Part shown: piece after piece, positions 42,346 through 53,829 of the stretch
How positions within the stretch are numbered: the stretch's first letter is position 1
Layout of the letters: each line of letters opens with the position of its first letter
NCBI GenBank assembly: GCA_023653785.1
Contig: JAMKCH010035929.1
Location: 40,230 to 104,229, forward strand
Origin: Ophioderma brevispina
Lineage: Eukaryota > Echinodermata > Ophiuroidea > Amphilepidida > Ophiodermatidae
Direction of reading: 5' to 3'
Length of the DNA stretch: 64,000 nt
Made by a program: the position numbers and the translations under genes
The notes under the pieces: model-generated
What the model was told of the DNA's origin: nothing
The model's database searches: none
What the model saw: the letters and a program-made list of their open reading frames with translations, nothing else

Positions 42346-45090
42346 GGAATATCCCAAAAATCGTTTATAACAAGAGTCAGGAAATTTGTCAGTAGTATCC
42401 TCTATTTTGATCGAGGAATTCCCTCAAAGTGGCCTGACACATACGAAAATTAATTACAGGTAGATAAGTTAGAGACATTTTTTAAACCCGACAATTTTCT
42501 CTCCTACCAGTATGCCATGACCTCCTGATATCCTTATTTATGTGGTGAACAAGCGTCAATTGTATTGCTGTAGAAAAGAAGACTCATATACGATTGTTAT
42601 GAGCTGCTTGAATACAGAGCATTGTAAGGCATTGCCGTGGGAATCTGGAGTGTGAAGTAACTGTTTATGTAACATTGGCCATTACCTTCACACGTATAGT
42701 TCTCCAAAGTGACTTTGACCGCCAATGACACTACTTGACCTTTGAATCCCAATATCGAAAAATTCTCCAAGTTAAGTGGTATAGCCACCAAACTTGGATC
42801 AAGATACAACTGCCAAGACCCATGGGCTATATGTCAATTGACCTGTAAGAACCCTAAATGACCTTGACCCAAACTATACATCGCCTAACCAACCAAGAGG
42901 TACTGATCCCAAATTTGATTGCACTCGTTTACACTGTTTATAATGCTACCATGTTGTTCCTAATAAATGCCCCTGCTCTAATAAACGTCCCCTATGATTT
43001 TTGGAGAAAACAATTCAAGAAATGATTGTTAGTTTCCGGGCCATTAAATCATGTGATTTTGCAACTTACATTCTACACATTTTGTCAAAGGGAAAAGCTA
43101 AAAGTGTGCTAAAATAAAAACTTAGCTACTAAAAGTATTGACCTTGGCTTCCCTAGTGTTTTTATCTTCAGTGTACTTATTCAAATGCTTCATCCTATAG
43201 TGAACACACTATAAAAAGGTGCAGACTGTATAGACATCCTTCAGGTGGCAAAATAGTTTTGAACCATAATTAATTTGAATCTAACACTTGTTTGTTTGTA
43301 GATGAATGAGAACCATTGATGGTGGTGGTGGTTAGAAATAAGCCAAAACTGTAGAGAAATAGAGCAATATCAGAGCAAAGCAAAATGAAAATTGTTGCAA
43401 GGGTCTTATAATATTTTGGAAAACTAATCAATCTGTTATTAAAAACACGAGGGGTACCACCGTGGTGGATGCGTGGCCACCTTGTTGTAGTTGGTGGGTT
43501 GTGAACGTGGTACTTTGCAGCCCATTTTGGATGACCCTTTAGTAAAATAAATGAAGGGAATGCCTAATAAATGTGTAAAGGATTTGCAATGGCCTTTTAA
43601 AAGATAAAAGGAAAAAAACAGAGTCCTTGAAGTTGTAAAGATGGAATGCTCTGGATTGGTTAATAGCCCTTTTTAAATGAAAAATTAATGAATATCCCTT
43701 AATCAGGTTAATTGACACAATAGCTCATAGTAATCGCACCATCCGAGCATGTCAGGCCCTTTCACTAGCGTTTCCAGCCAATCCCATCGCCACATATTTT
43801 TCATACACTACGTATGCGTGAGCCTTTAGCTCTTCCTTATCACTCTCTCGGTCATCATTTTCTTTGTGGTCATATTTCAGGGACTGCAAAATGCCATTTT
43901 TGACGTTGCTATTACGCTAACTTTCTAGTTTGAAAATCTAGTTCTTGTCCCATCACGGAACATGACCTAAGCATGTAAGTAGAAAGTTTTTGTGATTGCA
44001 TTTCAAGATCGGGCTTAACGCCACAGCTCGTCCACACCCTTTATGCAAACCGAATGGCATTGCATGAGGTATTAGGGCTATCGGGGGAGTAACGGTAGTT
44101 ATCTGAATCGAATCGATTTTCTCAGACTTTTTAGACTTTCTCTGAATTGATATCTCAATAATGGTTATGAAACCCTTTTTTAATGAATCACCATTGGCGG
44201 GTTGAACTGCATTGGGCTCATCGAGATAACAAGTTGGTAATTACTTTAACTCACCCAAATGGTCCCCGGTCCCGAAGACCTTATGTTTGTAGGGATTTTT
44301 TTTCGTTGCCACAAATCCAATTTATATTATAAATAAAATATAAATTCCGAATCCCTATACTGATGAACTTGACTGATGAGAAGAGAATGAGAAGGATGGT
44401 TGATGCGAACGAGGCGGGATCGCAGATGTTAAAAATAGAAACTTTAGAATGCACACAAAAATAGTTGTGCACTGTTCTCAATCAAAACATAAAGAGATCA
44501 ACATGCTCGTTTTGCGTATTGTTAGGATGGTGGGTTGTGGGAGAGTGCCAGTGCCAACAAATAAATCAGTTGTGGGATGGAATGTTAGAAGTTTTTAGCG
44601 ATTTAATTTATATTTATATAGTTGTTGTCTCACAAAATGTCACTGTATAAGTTTTTAAAAGCGGGACAAAATGTCGGCCCAAAAACGTAATTCAGCATGC
44701 AATGCTCGAGCAGAGCCATTCATTATTAGGGTCTCTTTAATACCACATTGCATACAATCACTTAAATTCCCAGTTAAAATCAATTGAGACCTCCAATACG
44801 TATCTTGGAATAACACTATTTTGTTATCTGGCCAGGTGGGACTTCAAATGCGGGCTCCAACTCTTCATTGGGATACCGGTGGTAAAAATCTTATTTATAT
44901 CCAAGGGGCCTTCTACTCGTTATTGTATGAAGTGAATATGTTGTATTATATTCTTTATTGGTAGATATTCAATGAAGATGTGCGTCGATTTTTCAAAGGC
45001 ATACAAACCCTTTTTGACATGTTAGATACTCAAAAGTAAATTACTGTTTGGACAATCATCAGGGGACAACTATAAGACAGGACGTTAGAC
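42346..45090. other. intergenic, degenerate GGTCA repeat at 42685-42880
   Basis: CTTTGACCGCCAATGACACT, TTGACCTTTGAATCC and AATGACCTTGACCC mark an old copy of a TGACC repeat in inverse orientation. A short GGTGGTGGTGG tract is near 43320. The rest shows no gene. Confidence 0.45.
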
Positions 45091-45093
45091 AAT

Positions 45094-45280
45094 CAGGCGA
45101 CGGATCCAGCGGGAGGGGGCGGAGGGGTGCGCGCCGCGCCCCCGCGCCCTCCCGGTGGAATTCTGCAAATTCTTGCAAAATCAGCCATTCATTTTGAAGA
45201 TTTATGTTGGATCGAGGTTAAAGCCTTTCAGCCCCACCGGTAAATTTTGACCATTTTTCAAATCCTGGATCCGCCATTGG
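45094..45280. mobile_element. 187-bp hAT-like element, GC-rich left half
   Basis: Ends GACGGATCCAGCGGG and CCTGGATCCGCCATTG are inverted repeats of the (A/G)CGGATCCAG type also seen at 60369-60950. CAATCA flanks both sides (45090-45095 and 45281-45286), a possible target duplication overlapping the ends. The left half is GC-rich (GGGGTGCGCGCCGCGCCCCC). Confidence 0.6.
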
Positions 45281-46158
45281 CAATCATAAATAATGGCGCG
45301 AGATGGCCGAAAACGTCCACTATGGCGTGTGAATATTGGTACATGGATGCGACCCATCAGTTCCCGGATTTCATTTTTATCTTCTATTTAGCTAATTAAT
45401 CATCAGTGGTGAAGTGTTCAACATTAATTTATCACATATTGTAACTAAAAATTGCGTGTCATGTCCTTTAGGACCGGTTTTGTGAGATGAATGTAGGATG
45501 ACAACAATGACATTCTCAAAAAAGGATGAATTTTTTTAAAACTCCTGTTGCCATCAGTGTTCAAAAAGGTGGGAAAATAATATCATACTCATTCTTTGAT
45601 TGATGGTGATACAAAATCATTCTAGTGATCACGAAGAAGACAAAAAGCAATAACAAAAGAAATAGTCACTAATAATAGTAATGATAATAATATAAATGCC
45701 TACATAACAGCAGCATCAAACGCATTAACTCCTTTGTATTTCTAAAAGCAGCAGCTGGGTGATTCTCAGTGGTCGGCCGCTTTTTGCCTTTAAAAAAAGA
45801 CAAATTGCAAACAAATTAACACCGTCAAAAGCCTGCGGCTTGTTTTAATGTTGAATTTTGTATTCAGCAGCTGATTTTTACCAGCATTCAAACCTCCGTT
45901 TCCATTGATGATTGACTCTGACGTTATCTTTACTAATTGGTAGTTATATTTTTAATGAGTGTGAATGTTTCCAAACAATGTTAATTGATTGGGTTAACCA
46001 AAATATGGTTATTTTTTTGTATTGTAAGTTCCACAGCCTTTTAAAAAATAGTGAGATTAGAATGTTTTTTTTTTCAGTTGGTATGGGGCAGGTCATAGGT
46101 TACCATAAACAATTGCACTGGAATTTTGAAGTTGACACACGCTCATTTCAACAGAATA

Positions 46159-46515
46159 TTACAAGGACCGGGAGGAGATTTTGTAGGATTATAAATTCTC
46201 TCAAATTTCTCTGGAGCCGTGCTTTAGACCACCTACCGAGAAACGTTTGGAAGGTTTATGGCCAAACAGGCTGCAAAAGAAAACCGCTAAACAATGTTTT
46301 GAACTTGCCTGCGATCGTAATGTTTGCCATAGAAAACCATGCTTTGACGTTAGGTCATGCCGACCAGAAATATAAATCTCTCTTATACATAAAGACCGCA
46401 TATTCGGCTTATTCACTCGGTGTGATCTATACATTGGTACGCATTCCAACAATATGTAAAAAAACCTGGTTCAACAAACATGGGGGGGCCGCTTCTTTCT
46501 GGAAATCTCATGCTC
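46159..46515 (+). mobile_element. TTAA-type MITE, family P2, copy 1 (worn ends)
   Basis: Aligns throughout with 61307-61673: GGAGGAGATTTTGTAGGAT, AGACCACCTACCGAGAA, GAAAACCATGCTTTGACGTT, CATATTCGGCTTATTCACT, then CTGGAAATCTCATG. The flanking TTAA has mutated (TTAC on the left). The 205-codon plus-strand frame from 45912 runs through this repeat and is not a gene. Confidence 0.7.
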
Positions 46516-46662
46516 TTGAAATTCCTTAAATTGTTCTCAAATAATAAACAATAGGACCATGATGGATAGAAACATGAACATATTTTTACCACCAAAAATA
46601 CCATACATAGTTATTGTGTATGTTATGGGACCAAATATAGGTAAATGATTTTATGCCTTATC

Positions 46663-47195
46663 TTAAAGCAATATTAGCACATTTTTTTGAAGGCGCCCCC
46701 AATTTTTCAAAAATGTGAGATTTTTATCCGGTTGATTGTAACGGCTAGTAAACTAACCTGTGAATGGTGAAGCTCGCAAATGTTTGTGTCACAAACGAAG
46801 GAATTTTGTACTAGAAATTATTATCGGGGATCCCGAGAATAATTCAACGGCTGATGGAAAACGGCCTTCCAATGTGAAAGCCGGGAAATCGCACCATGTA
46901 CGTGTCTACCGCTTCATCCATTAGTTGTTTTAATAGTTCGGGCAAGTCAAGTGAAAAGGTTTTTCTAGATGGTGGCAGTATTTCATCATGGACGGAGCAT
47001 AAAACAGTGCATTTCCAGTTGCCTTAATCCAATCAGGATCCCAATTCTAATTGACAAAATCGCTTATTTGTGATAAAATACGCATTTTAGCATTCTGTTA
47101 GCAGGTATAGGTTCCTAGACAATACCAAACGTAACTGTGCCAAAAATATCAATTTTGAAAATGGGGTGCCTCAAAAATGTGCCATATTGCTTTAA
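46663..47195. mobile_element. 533-bp TTAA-flanked MITE, family P3
   Basis: TTAA at both ends (46663-46666 and 47192-47195) encloses inverted ends AGCAATATTAGCACATTTTT and AAAATGTGCCATATTGCT. The pairing extends through GGCGCCCCCAATTTTTC against AAAATGGGGTGCC. No transposase frame. TTAA duplications are characteristic of piggyBac-type transposition. Confidence 0.8.
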
Positions 47196-47254
47196 ATGCA
47201 TTTGCCAATGGCCTATACATAATGGTACTAGGGACACGTTCAGTTACTTAGGAT

Positions 47255-47460
47255 AAACATGTTTAAGAAGTTTAAGAACCATGAGACATTCATTGTTTAT
47301 GAAAAAAAATCCCAATTCTAATGGGATGGGCCTAAAATGAGCATAAAAGTAGGTTAACATACTTTGAGGTAAAATTTCCAACCTGGTGCATTGTGGGTGG
47401 ACTCAAACCCCTCTTGATGTAGGCCATCTACCCAATGATTACTCAATATTCATTAAATCC
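47255..47460 (+). repeat. repeat with uninterrupted relative of the 36-kb SINE site
   Basis: AAGAAGTTTAAGAACCATGA, TTGAGGTAAAATTTCCAAC, GCATTGTGGGTGGACTCAAA and ATATTCATTAAATCC correspond to the two halves flanking the SINE at 36166-36480. Confidence 0.6.
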
Positions 47461-47542
47461 GTGTAATCCAATGTAGCTGGTCACGTTTTCGAACTATATT
47501 AGTCGCGAAATGACAAATCAACTATTTGTGTGTTATCAAAGG

Positions 47543-47885
47543 ACGATCAGAGTTTCTGAGGAGGGGCGCACACAATTTCCAAAAAAATTGTGTGTTTTTT
47601 GCAGTTAATAATGCTGTCCATATACTAATCACTGTGTGAAATTGCTAAGCTTAAATAAAATTCCTTAATATGTAGAAAATCAAACTTTGTTATAAAATCC
47701 AGATCCGGAATTTTTGTTATCACAGTATCCTATGGGATGTAATACTACTACATAAATGTTTACTGCATCAAAAAAAAAATCCGATACATCTCAATTCAGA
47801 ATATGCATTTTAGGTTATACTTAGTCTTGTTGACTATTTTTCATTATTACACAAAAAAATAATATTTGAAATCTCTGAGTCAGAC
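47543..47885. mobile_element. MITE family J, copy 2
   Basis: Interior matches 31790-32145 in the same orientation. The right end GAAATCTCTGAGTCAGAC keeps TGAGTCA (AP-1). The left end is worn (GATCAGAGTTTC). Confidence 0.7.
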
Positions 47886-47979
47886 TTTAATGTAGGACAG
47901 GCTTTCTTTGACTTGTTCTATGGCATGATACAGTTTTTCAACTGTCATTTGAATTTAGTGGTATGTAATTGTAATAGGG

Positions 47980-48076
47980 GTTCGTTCATAGTATTTTGGG
48001 GATGAACGCTTGTTTATGCCCGAGCTTTGCTTGAGGGCATAAACAAGCGTTCATAACCAAAATACTATGAATGAAC
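47980..48076. repeat. 97-bp near-perfect hairpin
   Basis: Arms GTTCATAGTATTTTG...GATGAACGCTTGTTTATGCC (47980-48021) and GGGCATAAACAAGCGTTCAT...AATACTATGAATGAAC (48035-48076) pair with only a few mismatches around CGAGCTTTGCTTGA. Likely a small foldback element. It could form a stable RNA stem if transcribed. Confidence 0.8.
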
Positions 48077-48281
48077 ATGTTCAGGTATACCGTACTTTAC
48101 TAGAAAATTAAATCATTAAATGAATTTTTGATACGTTCGGCATTCGTCACGGACGCCATGCATACCGGATGTTTATACATGGTCATGGTGATGTATTGGC
48201 CAATCGTGTACGCCGATACATACGAGGTATACATGAAACTTGGGATAACTGCAATTACCCTTCCCACACTATCTGATCATG

Positions 48282-49012
48282 CTATTCCATTTGCTTTATT
48301 CATTTGCTTATTCCATTATGCGTTATCAATTATGTTTCTTCCATTTATGCGTTATTCCATTTGATTTATGCCATTATGCTGTATCTTCCCATTATGCTTT
48401 ATTCCATTTGCTTCTTTATTCCATTATTGCTTTATTCCATTATGCTTATTCCATTATGCTGGATCCATTATGCTTGATTTCCCATTATGCTTTATTCCAT
48501 TATGCTTTATTCATTATGCTTATTCCATTATGCTTTATTCATATGCCTTATTCATTATGCTTTATTACATATGCTTTATTCCATTATGCTTTATTCCATT
48601 AGTGCTTTATCCATTATGCTTTATTCCATATTGCTTTCTTCAAGAGTAGCTTTATTTAATTATGCTTTATTCCATTATGCTTTATTCATTATGCTTATTC
48701 CATTATGCTTTATTCCATTATGCTTTATTCCATCTTATCTTTATTCCATTATGCTTTATTCATTATGCTGTATTCCATTATGCTTTATTACCATTATGCT
48801 AATTCCATTATGCTTTATTCCATTATAGCTTATTCCATTATGCTTTATTCCATTATGCTATTCATTATGCTTTATCATTATGCTGTTTAATTATGCTTTA
48901 TACATTATTGCTTTATTCCATTATGCTTTATTCCATAAGTTAAAAACAAAACAAGGAAATTGTTTTTTTAAATTATGCTTTATTCCATTATGCTGTATGC
49001 CATCTATGCTTA
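48282..49012 (+). repeat. 15-bp minisatellite (TTCCATTATGCTTTA)n
   Basis: Several dozen irregular units of TTCCATTATGCTTTA with losses of one or two bases. A short non-repeat insert (about 48940-48975) precedes the last units. Because the period is a multiple of three, frames of 60 to 113 codons stay open and encode HYALF-type repeats; these are artefacts. The array begins within unique sequence (CTATCTGATCATGC). Confidence 0.95.
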
Positions 49013-49795
49013 CTAACAGAATAAAGATTATGATACAGAGTAGGAGGAAAGGTATAAGTAAGTATTGTCAGTGAAGGTACAAGAGATTTCACATATCAGG
49101 TGTCCCTTAAAAAAATATTAAAGCTCTGATTTGTTTGCACTGATTGTAAAAAAACATATCCATTTTTCTGAAAATATTAAGTTGTGAATTATTCTCTTTG
49201 ATAAAAAAAATGTGAAATTGGATGAAAGCCCATCAGAATCACTTTTTGTTTCATTTCTGTTACCAAGTACAAAGTATAAGAAAATTAAATGTCTTCTAAA
49301 GAAATCTCGAATATGAGATTCATGTGACACAACATGGGGGTGCCTCAACATCTCTTGTCGCACCTTTTAAATTTCCTCGACAGTTGTGCATTACTTTCTT
49401 TCCTCCCCCTGCCTTAAACACCTTTAATATATTAAAATGAGAACAAACATATCCAGTCTGGGGAGTGGGTTAAAATTATTACGAAAAAGAGGAAAGAGTC
49501 ATTTGATACAAGCCTCAGTTTTAAAAAGAAAGAGTTTGATTGGATTGAAGCATGAAAAAGTCCTGTTCTAAGTCTAAAACTAGAATGATGGACTGCATAA
49601 ATCACAGGTATAGTAACTGCCTTTCCAATTCCTCCTGACCTCCCTTTTTATTAGGACTTATCATGTTTCATTCCTGACTTTGCCCTGAGACTGCAGCCAC
49701 CAGGGAGGTTATAGAGTATGTGATGGAAGCTTTTCATCAACCGTGAAGAGCAAGGAGTTCGGAGAGAAGCAGGGGCTATCAGTCAAATTGGATTA
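49013..49795. other. no recognisable feature
   Basis: AT-rich DNA. The 81-codon minus-strand frame at 49118-49363 lacks a domain or splice context. Confidence 0.45.
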
Positions 49796-49799
49796 ATGC

Positions 49800-50150
49800 C
49801 ACCTGGTTTTGTGTTGTCTGCAAGGGGCACACAGGGTTGCTTGGAAGAGGGTATCGTAGGTGCGTCAAAGTCTTAACTCATATATTGACCCACATATTAA
49901 CCCTAAACATTTGCCCCTGATCCACAATGCGTATCTGTCTGTGGTAAAATGTTAACCCATATGTGGACCCCAATGTAACCCTAAAACATTGCCCGCGTTT
50001 CTCACATATGTTTGCACATTTCAGGACACTTGGATACATTGTCCTTGGACAGTGACCTCATGTGGTGACCTCATCTTTTTGGTGACCTTGGTGACCTTAT
50101 GTGACGTTTGTCCCCATTCACGCAACAGCGAAGGACAGAGGACACCGTGT
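49800..50150 (+). repeat. dispersed GGTCA/TGACC repeat family B, copy 2
   Basis: TTGTCTGCAAGGGGCACACA, ATTAACCCTAAACAT, TGGTGACCTCATC and GTGACGTTTGTCCCCATTCA match the order at 28200-28640. Two partial internal duplications (TTAACCCTAAACAT / TGTAACCCTAAAACAT) are present. Confidence 0.7.
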
Positions 50151-51184
50151 TCCATATTGGGGTTTTAGATAGAGTTAGGCAAAAAAAAGTTGGCTTTGTT
50201 GGTTTTTGCCATAAATGACTGACCCTCAAAAAAAACCCTGCTGACTCTTAATTGTTATGTCATATTTGTCAAAAAAATATGATTTTTATACGTTGTTTTA
50301 CTAATAAAGTCGGGATCAACTTTTTTAGGTCTAGAAACAGCGGTGTAAATGGCATTCTTCAAGACCCACTTTTTAAATGCTTAAGGTTGTATTATGAAAG
50401 GTACTATAAGGTGTGACATGAAACCAAAAACACTAGCAATGTAGAGACAAAATGCGGCAGTTGATTTTTTGGAAAAAATGAACTGATAGTGGCTTAACAT
50501 AGTGCTTGTCTCTCAGGTAACCATATAAGTATTAACTTTCGAACTTGGACTTAATAGTAAATTTAATCTTTTGCCCGGGTGTTAGGCCAATACCCATATT
50601 CCAAGTAGTGTATTTTGTTTCCATAAGGATTATTTTGCTGGAAGCAACACTTAGTATAATGCCATCGTTGGGATTAGCAACAAGACTCGATAGCTTATTC
50701 TATTAGCCAGGAAATCATCCTTCTGTACAGCTCTAAATCTGATAAATGAAATGTATTATCTGAAATCAGGTCACAGTATTAACTTGCATTTACACTGTCT
50801 TTTGTATGAAGTCATGGTTTGCACAAGTACTGATGTGATTCATTAAAATGGTCATTTATACTTCTGAACAAATTGTGTTGTGTGGTACTGTATGACGATT
50901 TAGAAATAGTTTGCAGGGATTCCTAGGCAGTCGTTCCATAATGAGTAGGTTGTTAATGGTGATGGGATACCATTGAGAGCATTTTTCAAAAAGTTACTGT
51001 ATTTGAAAAAGATTTTAATATAATCAAAGAGGTGAATTGAAAGTTTAATTCCACTTTTTCAGCAGCAAAAAAAAAAATCCCCTTTCAAGTGCGATAAAAA
51101 CCTTCAAATAGTTTGAGTAGTGCACTTTTGTGACCATGTTTGGAAAAAAAAAATGGATATTGGCAGTGCCAAAAGAGGGAAAAT
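50151..51184. other. no recognisable feature
   Basis: AT-rich DNA with short A runs. No repeat match or credible frame. Confidence 0.45.
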
Positions 51185-51345
51185 GCAAATAGTGATCCCT
51201 CACTCCCTCCCGTTCCCTCCCCTACCGACCCCTCACTCCCCCCCTCCTTCACCTTCCCCTCAAGAAATTTCTCTTTACCTCTTTCCTCCCCTCTTTCCTC
51301 CCTCCTTCCCTCCCTTCTTCCCTCCCTCTCCCCTTACCAGAATCT
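51185..51345 (+). repeat. pyrimidine-rich low-complexity tract
   Basis: An irregular (CCCTCCCTT)n tract, nearly free of purines on the plus strand. It can form triplex (H-DNA) structures. Open frames through it (51120-51347, 51140-51412) are proline/serine-rich artefacts. Confidence 0.85.
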
Positions 51346-52700
51346 AAGATCAATATGCATACGTTTTTTCAAAAAAAAATCGTCTGTATTTCCATCTCCT
51401 CCCCAAATGTAAAAGTTTGAAACTGGCATCATCTTCTTTGTAATTGAATCGAGGGGTAATTTGTAAAATATACCAATTGCATTTGGGCAAGGAAAGTAGA
51501 AAAATCAACTGAAATTGCCAGCCCCAGAATAGGTTTCAATTACCATGTGGCTAGACATCAACCTGGCCTTAGGGGTCGTCGAGTGCAAATTGTGTAAAAC
51601 GTATTTCAATACGGGATAATGCGCAATCCATCATAGGCACACTTCACACTCATAGAAAAACGATTTACACAAATTTGGCACTCGCCAGTGGGTTGTTAGT
51701 ATGACTTAATCGATCACATTCGAGGGTGACATCTAGAAGGACGTAACTCAGCATGAGAAGAATATTAAAGAATTTCTTTAATTCTGCGTAATACTGCTTT
51801 TGAGAAATGCGATGTTTAATATTTCTACTAAGCAAGTCTATTAATACATCAAAATGTAATACATATAATAAAGACGCATATATGGTTACTGTAAGCAAAA
51901 ATTATTTAAACTTTAGTAAACAAAGAACAATTTGTATTTATGAACAGCGAATTAAGAAATTCTTTAATATTTTTATTATTCTTTCAGTGTGAGTTAGTCT
52001 TTCTTGATTGGCTTACCTCGCTATCTACACAGCGTTGAAAGTCTCAAACTGATTTGGATTAGTTAGTCCACTAACTGTAATTTAACCAAATGTCAGTGCA
52101 GGCACATATGCTTTTCAAAAAAACCCTGCTTTCCATTGTCTTTCTATGGGAAATGGGCACATAGAGGGTGCTAAATATACAAATGACTTTGCAGGCCTAT
52201 ATGGCCAGATCCCAATAGGGATTTATCTGATTTTTGAAGAGATAATAGTTCTTGCACGTCCCTACTCCTATTTATATCAGTGTAAAAAATTGGATCACCA
52301 TGCTACTTAAAAATTTAAATTGGTTCTAAAAATAAACGACAATTTCTTGGGGTTCAAACAGCTGTGATACATGGAAGTTTAAAACCTAGAGATAAGGCCT
52401 GTGCTGTTGTATGTAGCTGAACTATATTCCCTAAGCCATGTGAATGAGATGTACTAATTGTTTACATATATCATTCGCAGAAATAATATATAAAGGAGTA
52501 TCGTGGATGATTGATGTGGAGTGTCAAACCTAGCGCCCAATGTAAGTGACAGGTATGCTGTGGATGTCTTGTGTAGCCCAAACAATGTAAGGATTGGACA
52601 TAGCATAATAGGTTTTCTGTCAGGTGACCCTGCATCTGACCCACTGTTTGTGTAGGACACAATTCTGAAATGGAAACCACAACAGAATTAAGGTGTAGGC
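51346..52700. other. no recognisable feature
   Basis: Unique-looking DNA with small open frames of no character. TTTCTTTAATTCTG near 51772 and TTCTTTAATATTTTTATT near 51960 are AT-rich chance similarities. Confidence 0.4.
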
Positions 52701-52703
52701 TAT

Positions 52704-52792
52704 TCTGTGAAGCGTTTCCAAATTCATAAGTGTGTCAGAACAGAAAAAAAGGTGGATCAGATGGGTCACCTTACGAAAACACTCTGTGCATA
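52704..52792. mobile_element. hairpin MITE family H, copy 5 (right half only)
   Basis: GTGAAGCGTTTCCAAATTCA, then TAAGTGTGTCAGAACAG, then GATGGGTCACCTTACGAAAA. Same half as copy 4 at 23745-23819; the left arm is absent. Confidence 0.65.
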
Positions 52793-52824
52793 AAGACATT
52801 CATAACCAAACAACACAGAACATA

Positions 52825-53190
52825 TTAAAGGTGGATGACCTGGTTTAAGTCTATAAGTTTTATCTTGATAGACATGGGCCTTCACTGCAAAACCCTATCT
52901 GATAAAGTTTCGCGCTGAGATTTCAATCCGTTTTGCAGACTGAGAGACTGACTAAAATCATGATTTTTAATCCCCATAGAATACTGTGTAAAATTAATAT
53001 TGGTCAACCCAATTGGGCATATTTCCGCTCATAACATCCAACCAAAACATCCGTTACCCCTAAGATGTCCCAGGGTAAATGAGGGAAAATATAGCGTTTT
53101 TACTTGATACCAAAAATTTTGACACTTATGTAAAATTGCTTGGTTCCCTTGGACAAGGGCTTATTAGCGATTGGACCACTGGCTCTTTAA
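52825..53190 (-). mobile_element. TTAA-flanked MITE, family P1, copy 2 (inverse of 22465)
   Basis: TTAA at 52825-52828 and 53187-53190 bound 366 bp. Shared landmarks with 22465-22825 in inverse orientation include ATCTTGATAGACATGGGCCTT, TTCAATCCGTTTTGCAG, TATTGGTCAACCCAATTGGG and ATTAGCGATTGGACCACTGG. Two same-family elements with TTAA at both ends strongly support the boundary call. Confidence 0.8.
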
Positions 53191-53664
53191 TTTTACTTTT
53201 AATTAAAAAAACAAAAAAACTAAAAAATTAACAAATTAAATTATAGGTCATGTGGGGTTCAAACACACAATCTATGGTATGCCCACACAATCTAAGCTGG
53301 AAGAGAAGTGCACACACACACATTATTATAGCTGCACATGAAGATGAGGGAAACATTGTGCTCAAGAGCACAGTTTGTTTCTGATATCTCAATTTGCCTG
53401 TAGCCCATGCCCACCATGGAGCCTCCTACAAATGTTATTTACAATATACTATTTATTTGGAAACAATATATTTAATGTAAAACTACATTAAAAAAAAAAA
53501 AATTTCACCAAAAAGTTAACTTTTTTAAGGAAATTATGTCAGATTTGTGTCAAGCTCAGTTTGCTTACATTAATAAAATATATGTACATACATACAAATA
53601 TTCAAAAAACCAAAAAAGAAAAATTAAAATTTTTGATTTTGTACAAAATCAAAATAGAGGCATT

Positions 53665-53804
53665 TTATTTTTTGCTTTTTGACATACGAAGAACAACGGG
53701 CGGATTCTCGTCCACGGCTTCATTAACAAAACGCCCAATTTTGCTCATCGTGACGTCAAAGTGTGACCAAAACATCGTTTGTTGCTCGAATGTTATTGCG
53801 GACA
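53665..53804 (-). CDS. candidate terminal exon, unidentified protein ending MSKSKK
   Basis: On the minus strand a T-rich tract and ATCAATATTACAG form a splice acceptor just above 53804. A frame in phase 2 then reads SAITFEQQTMFWSHFDVT..., IGRFVNEAVDENPPVVLR and MSKSKK, ending in TAA at 53667-53665 (45 residues). It is CpG-richer and more protein-like than the surrounding AT-rich DNA. A possible preceding exon lies at about 53955-54025 on the same strand (LENDSDNPHVKATGDVQ in one frame) but its splice sites are weak. A TGACGTCA palindrome lies within the exon (53751-53758). Family unknown. This is the best coding candidate in the window, but unproven. Confidence 0.4.
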
Positions 53805-53829
53805 CTGTAATATTGATGGATTAATGAAA

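Noticed and set aside
45912..46529. 205-codon plus-strand frame
   Set aside because: It starts outside and runs through the P2 MITE, begins near a T-rich stretch, and the related repeat copy at 61307-61673 does not keep the frame.
48279..48890. Several 60-113 codon frames rich in H, Y, A, L and F resembling a membrane protein
   Set aside because: Products of the 15-bp minisatellite whose period is a multiple of three.
48282..49012. CRISPR-like array
   Set aside because: Units are contiguous 15-mers without spacers, in a eukaryotic context.
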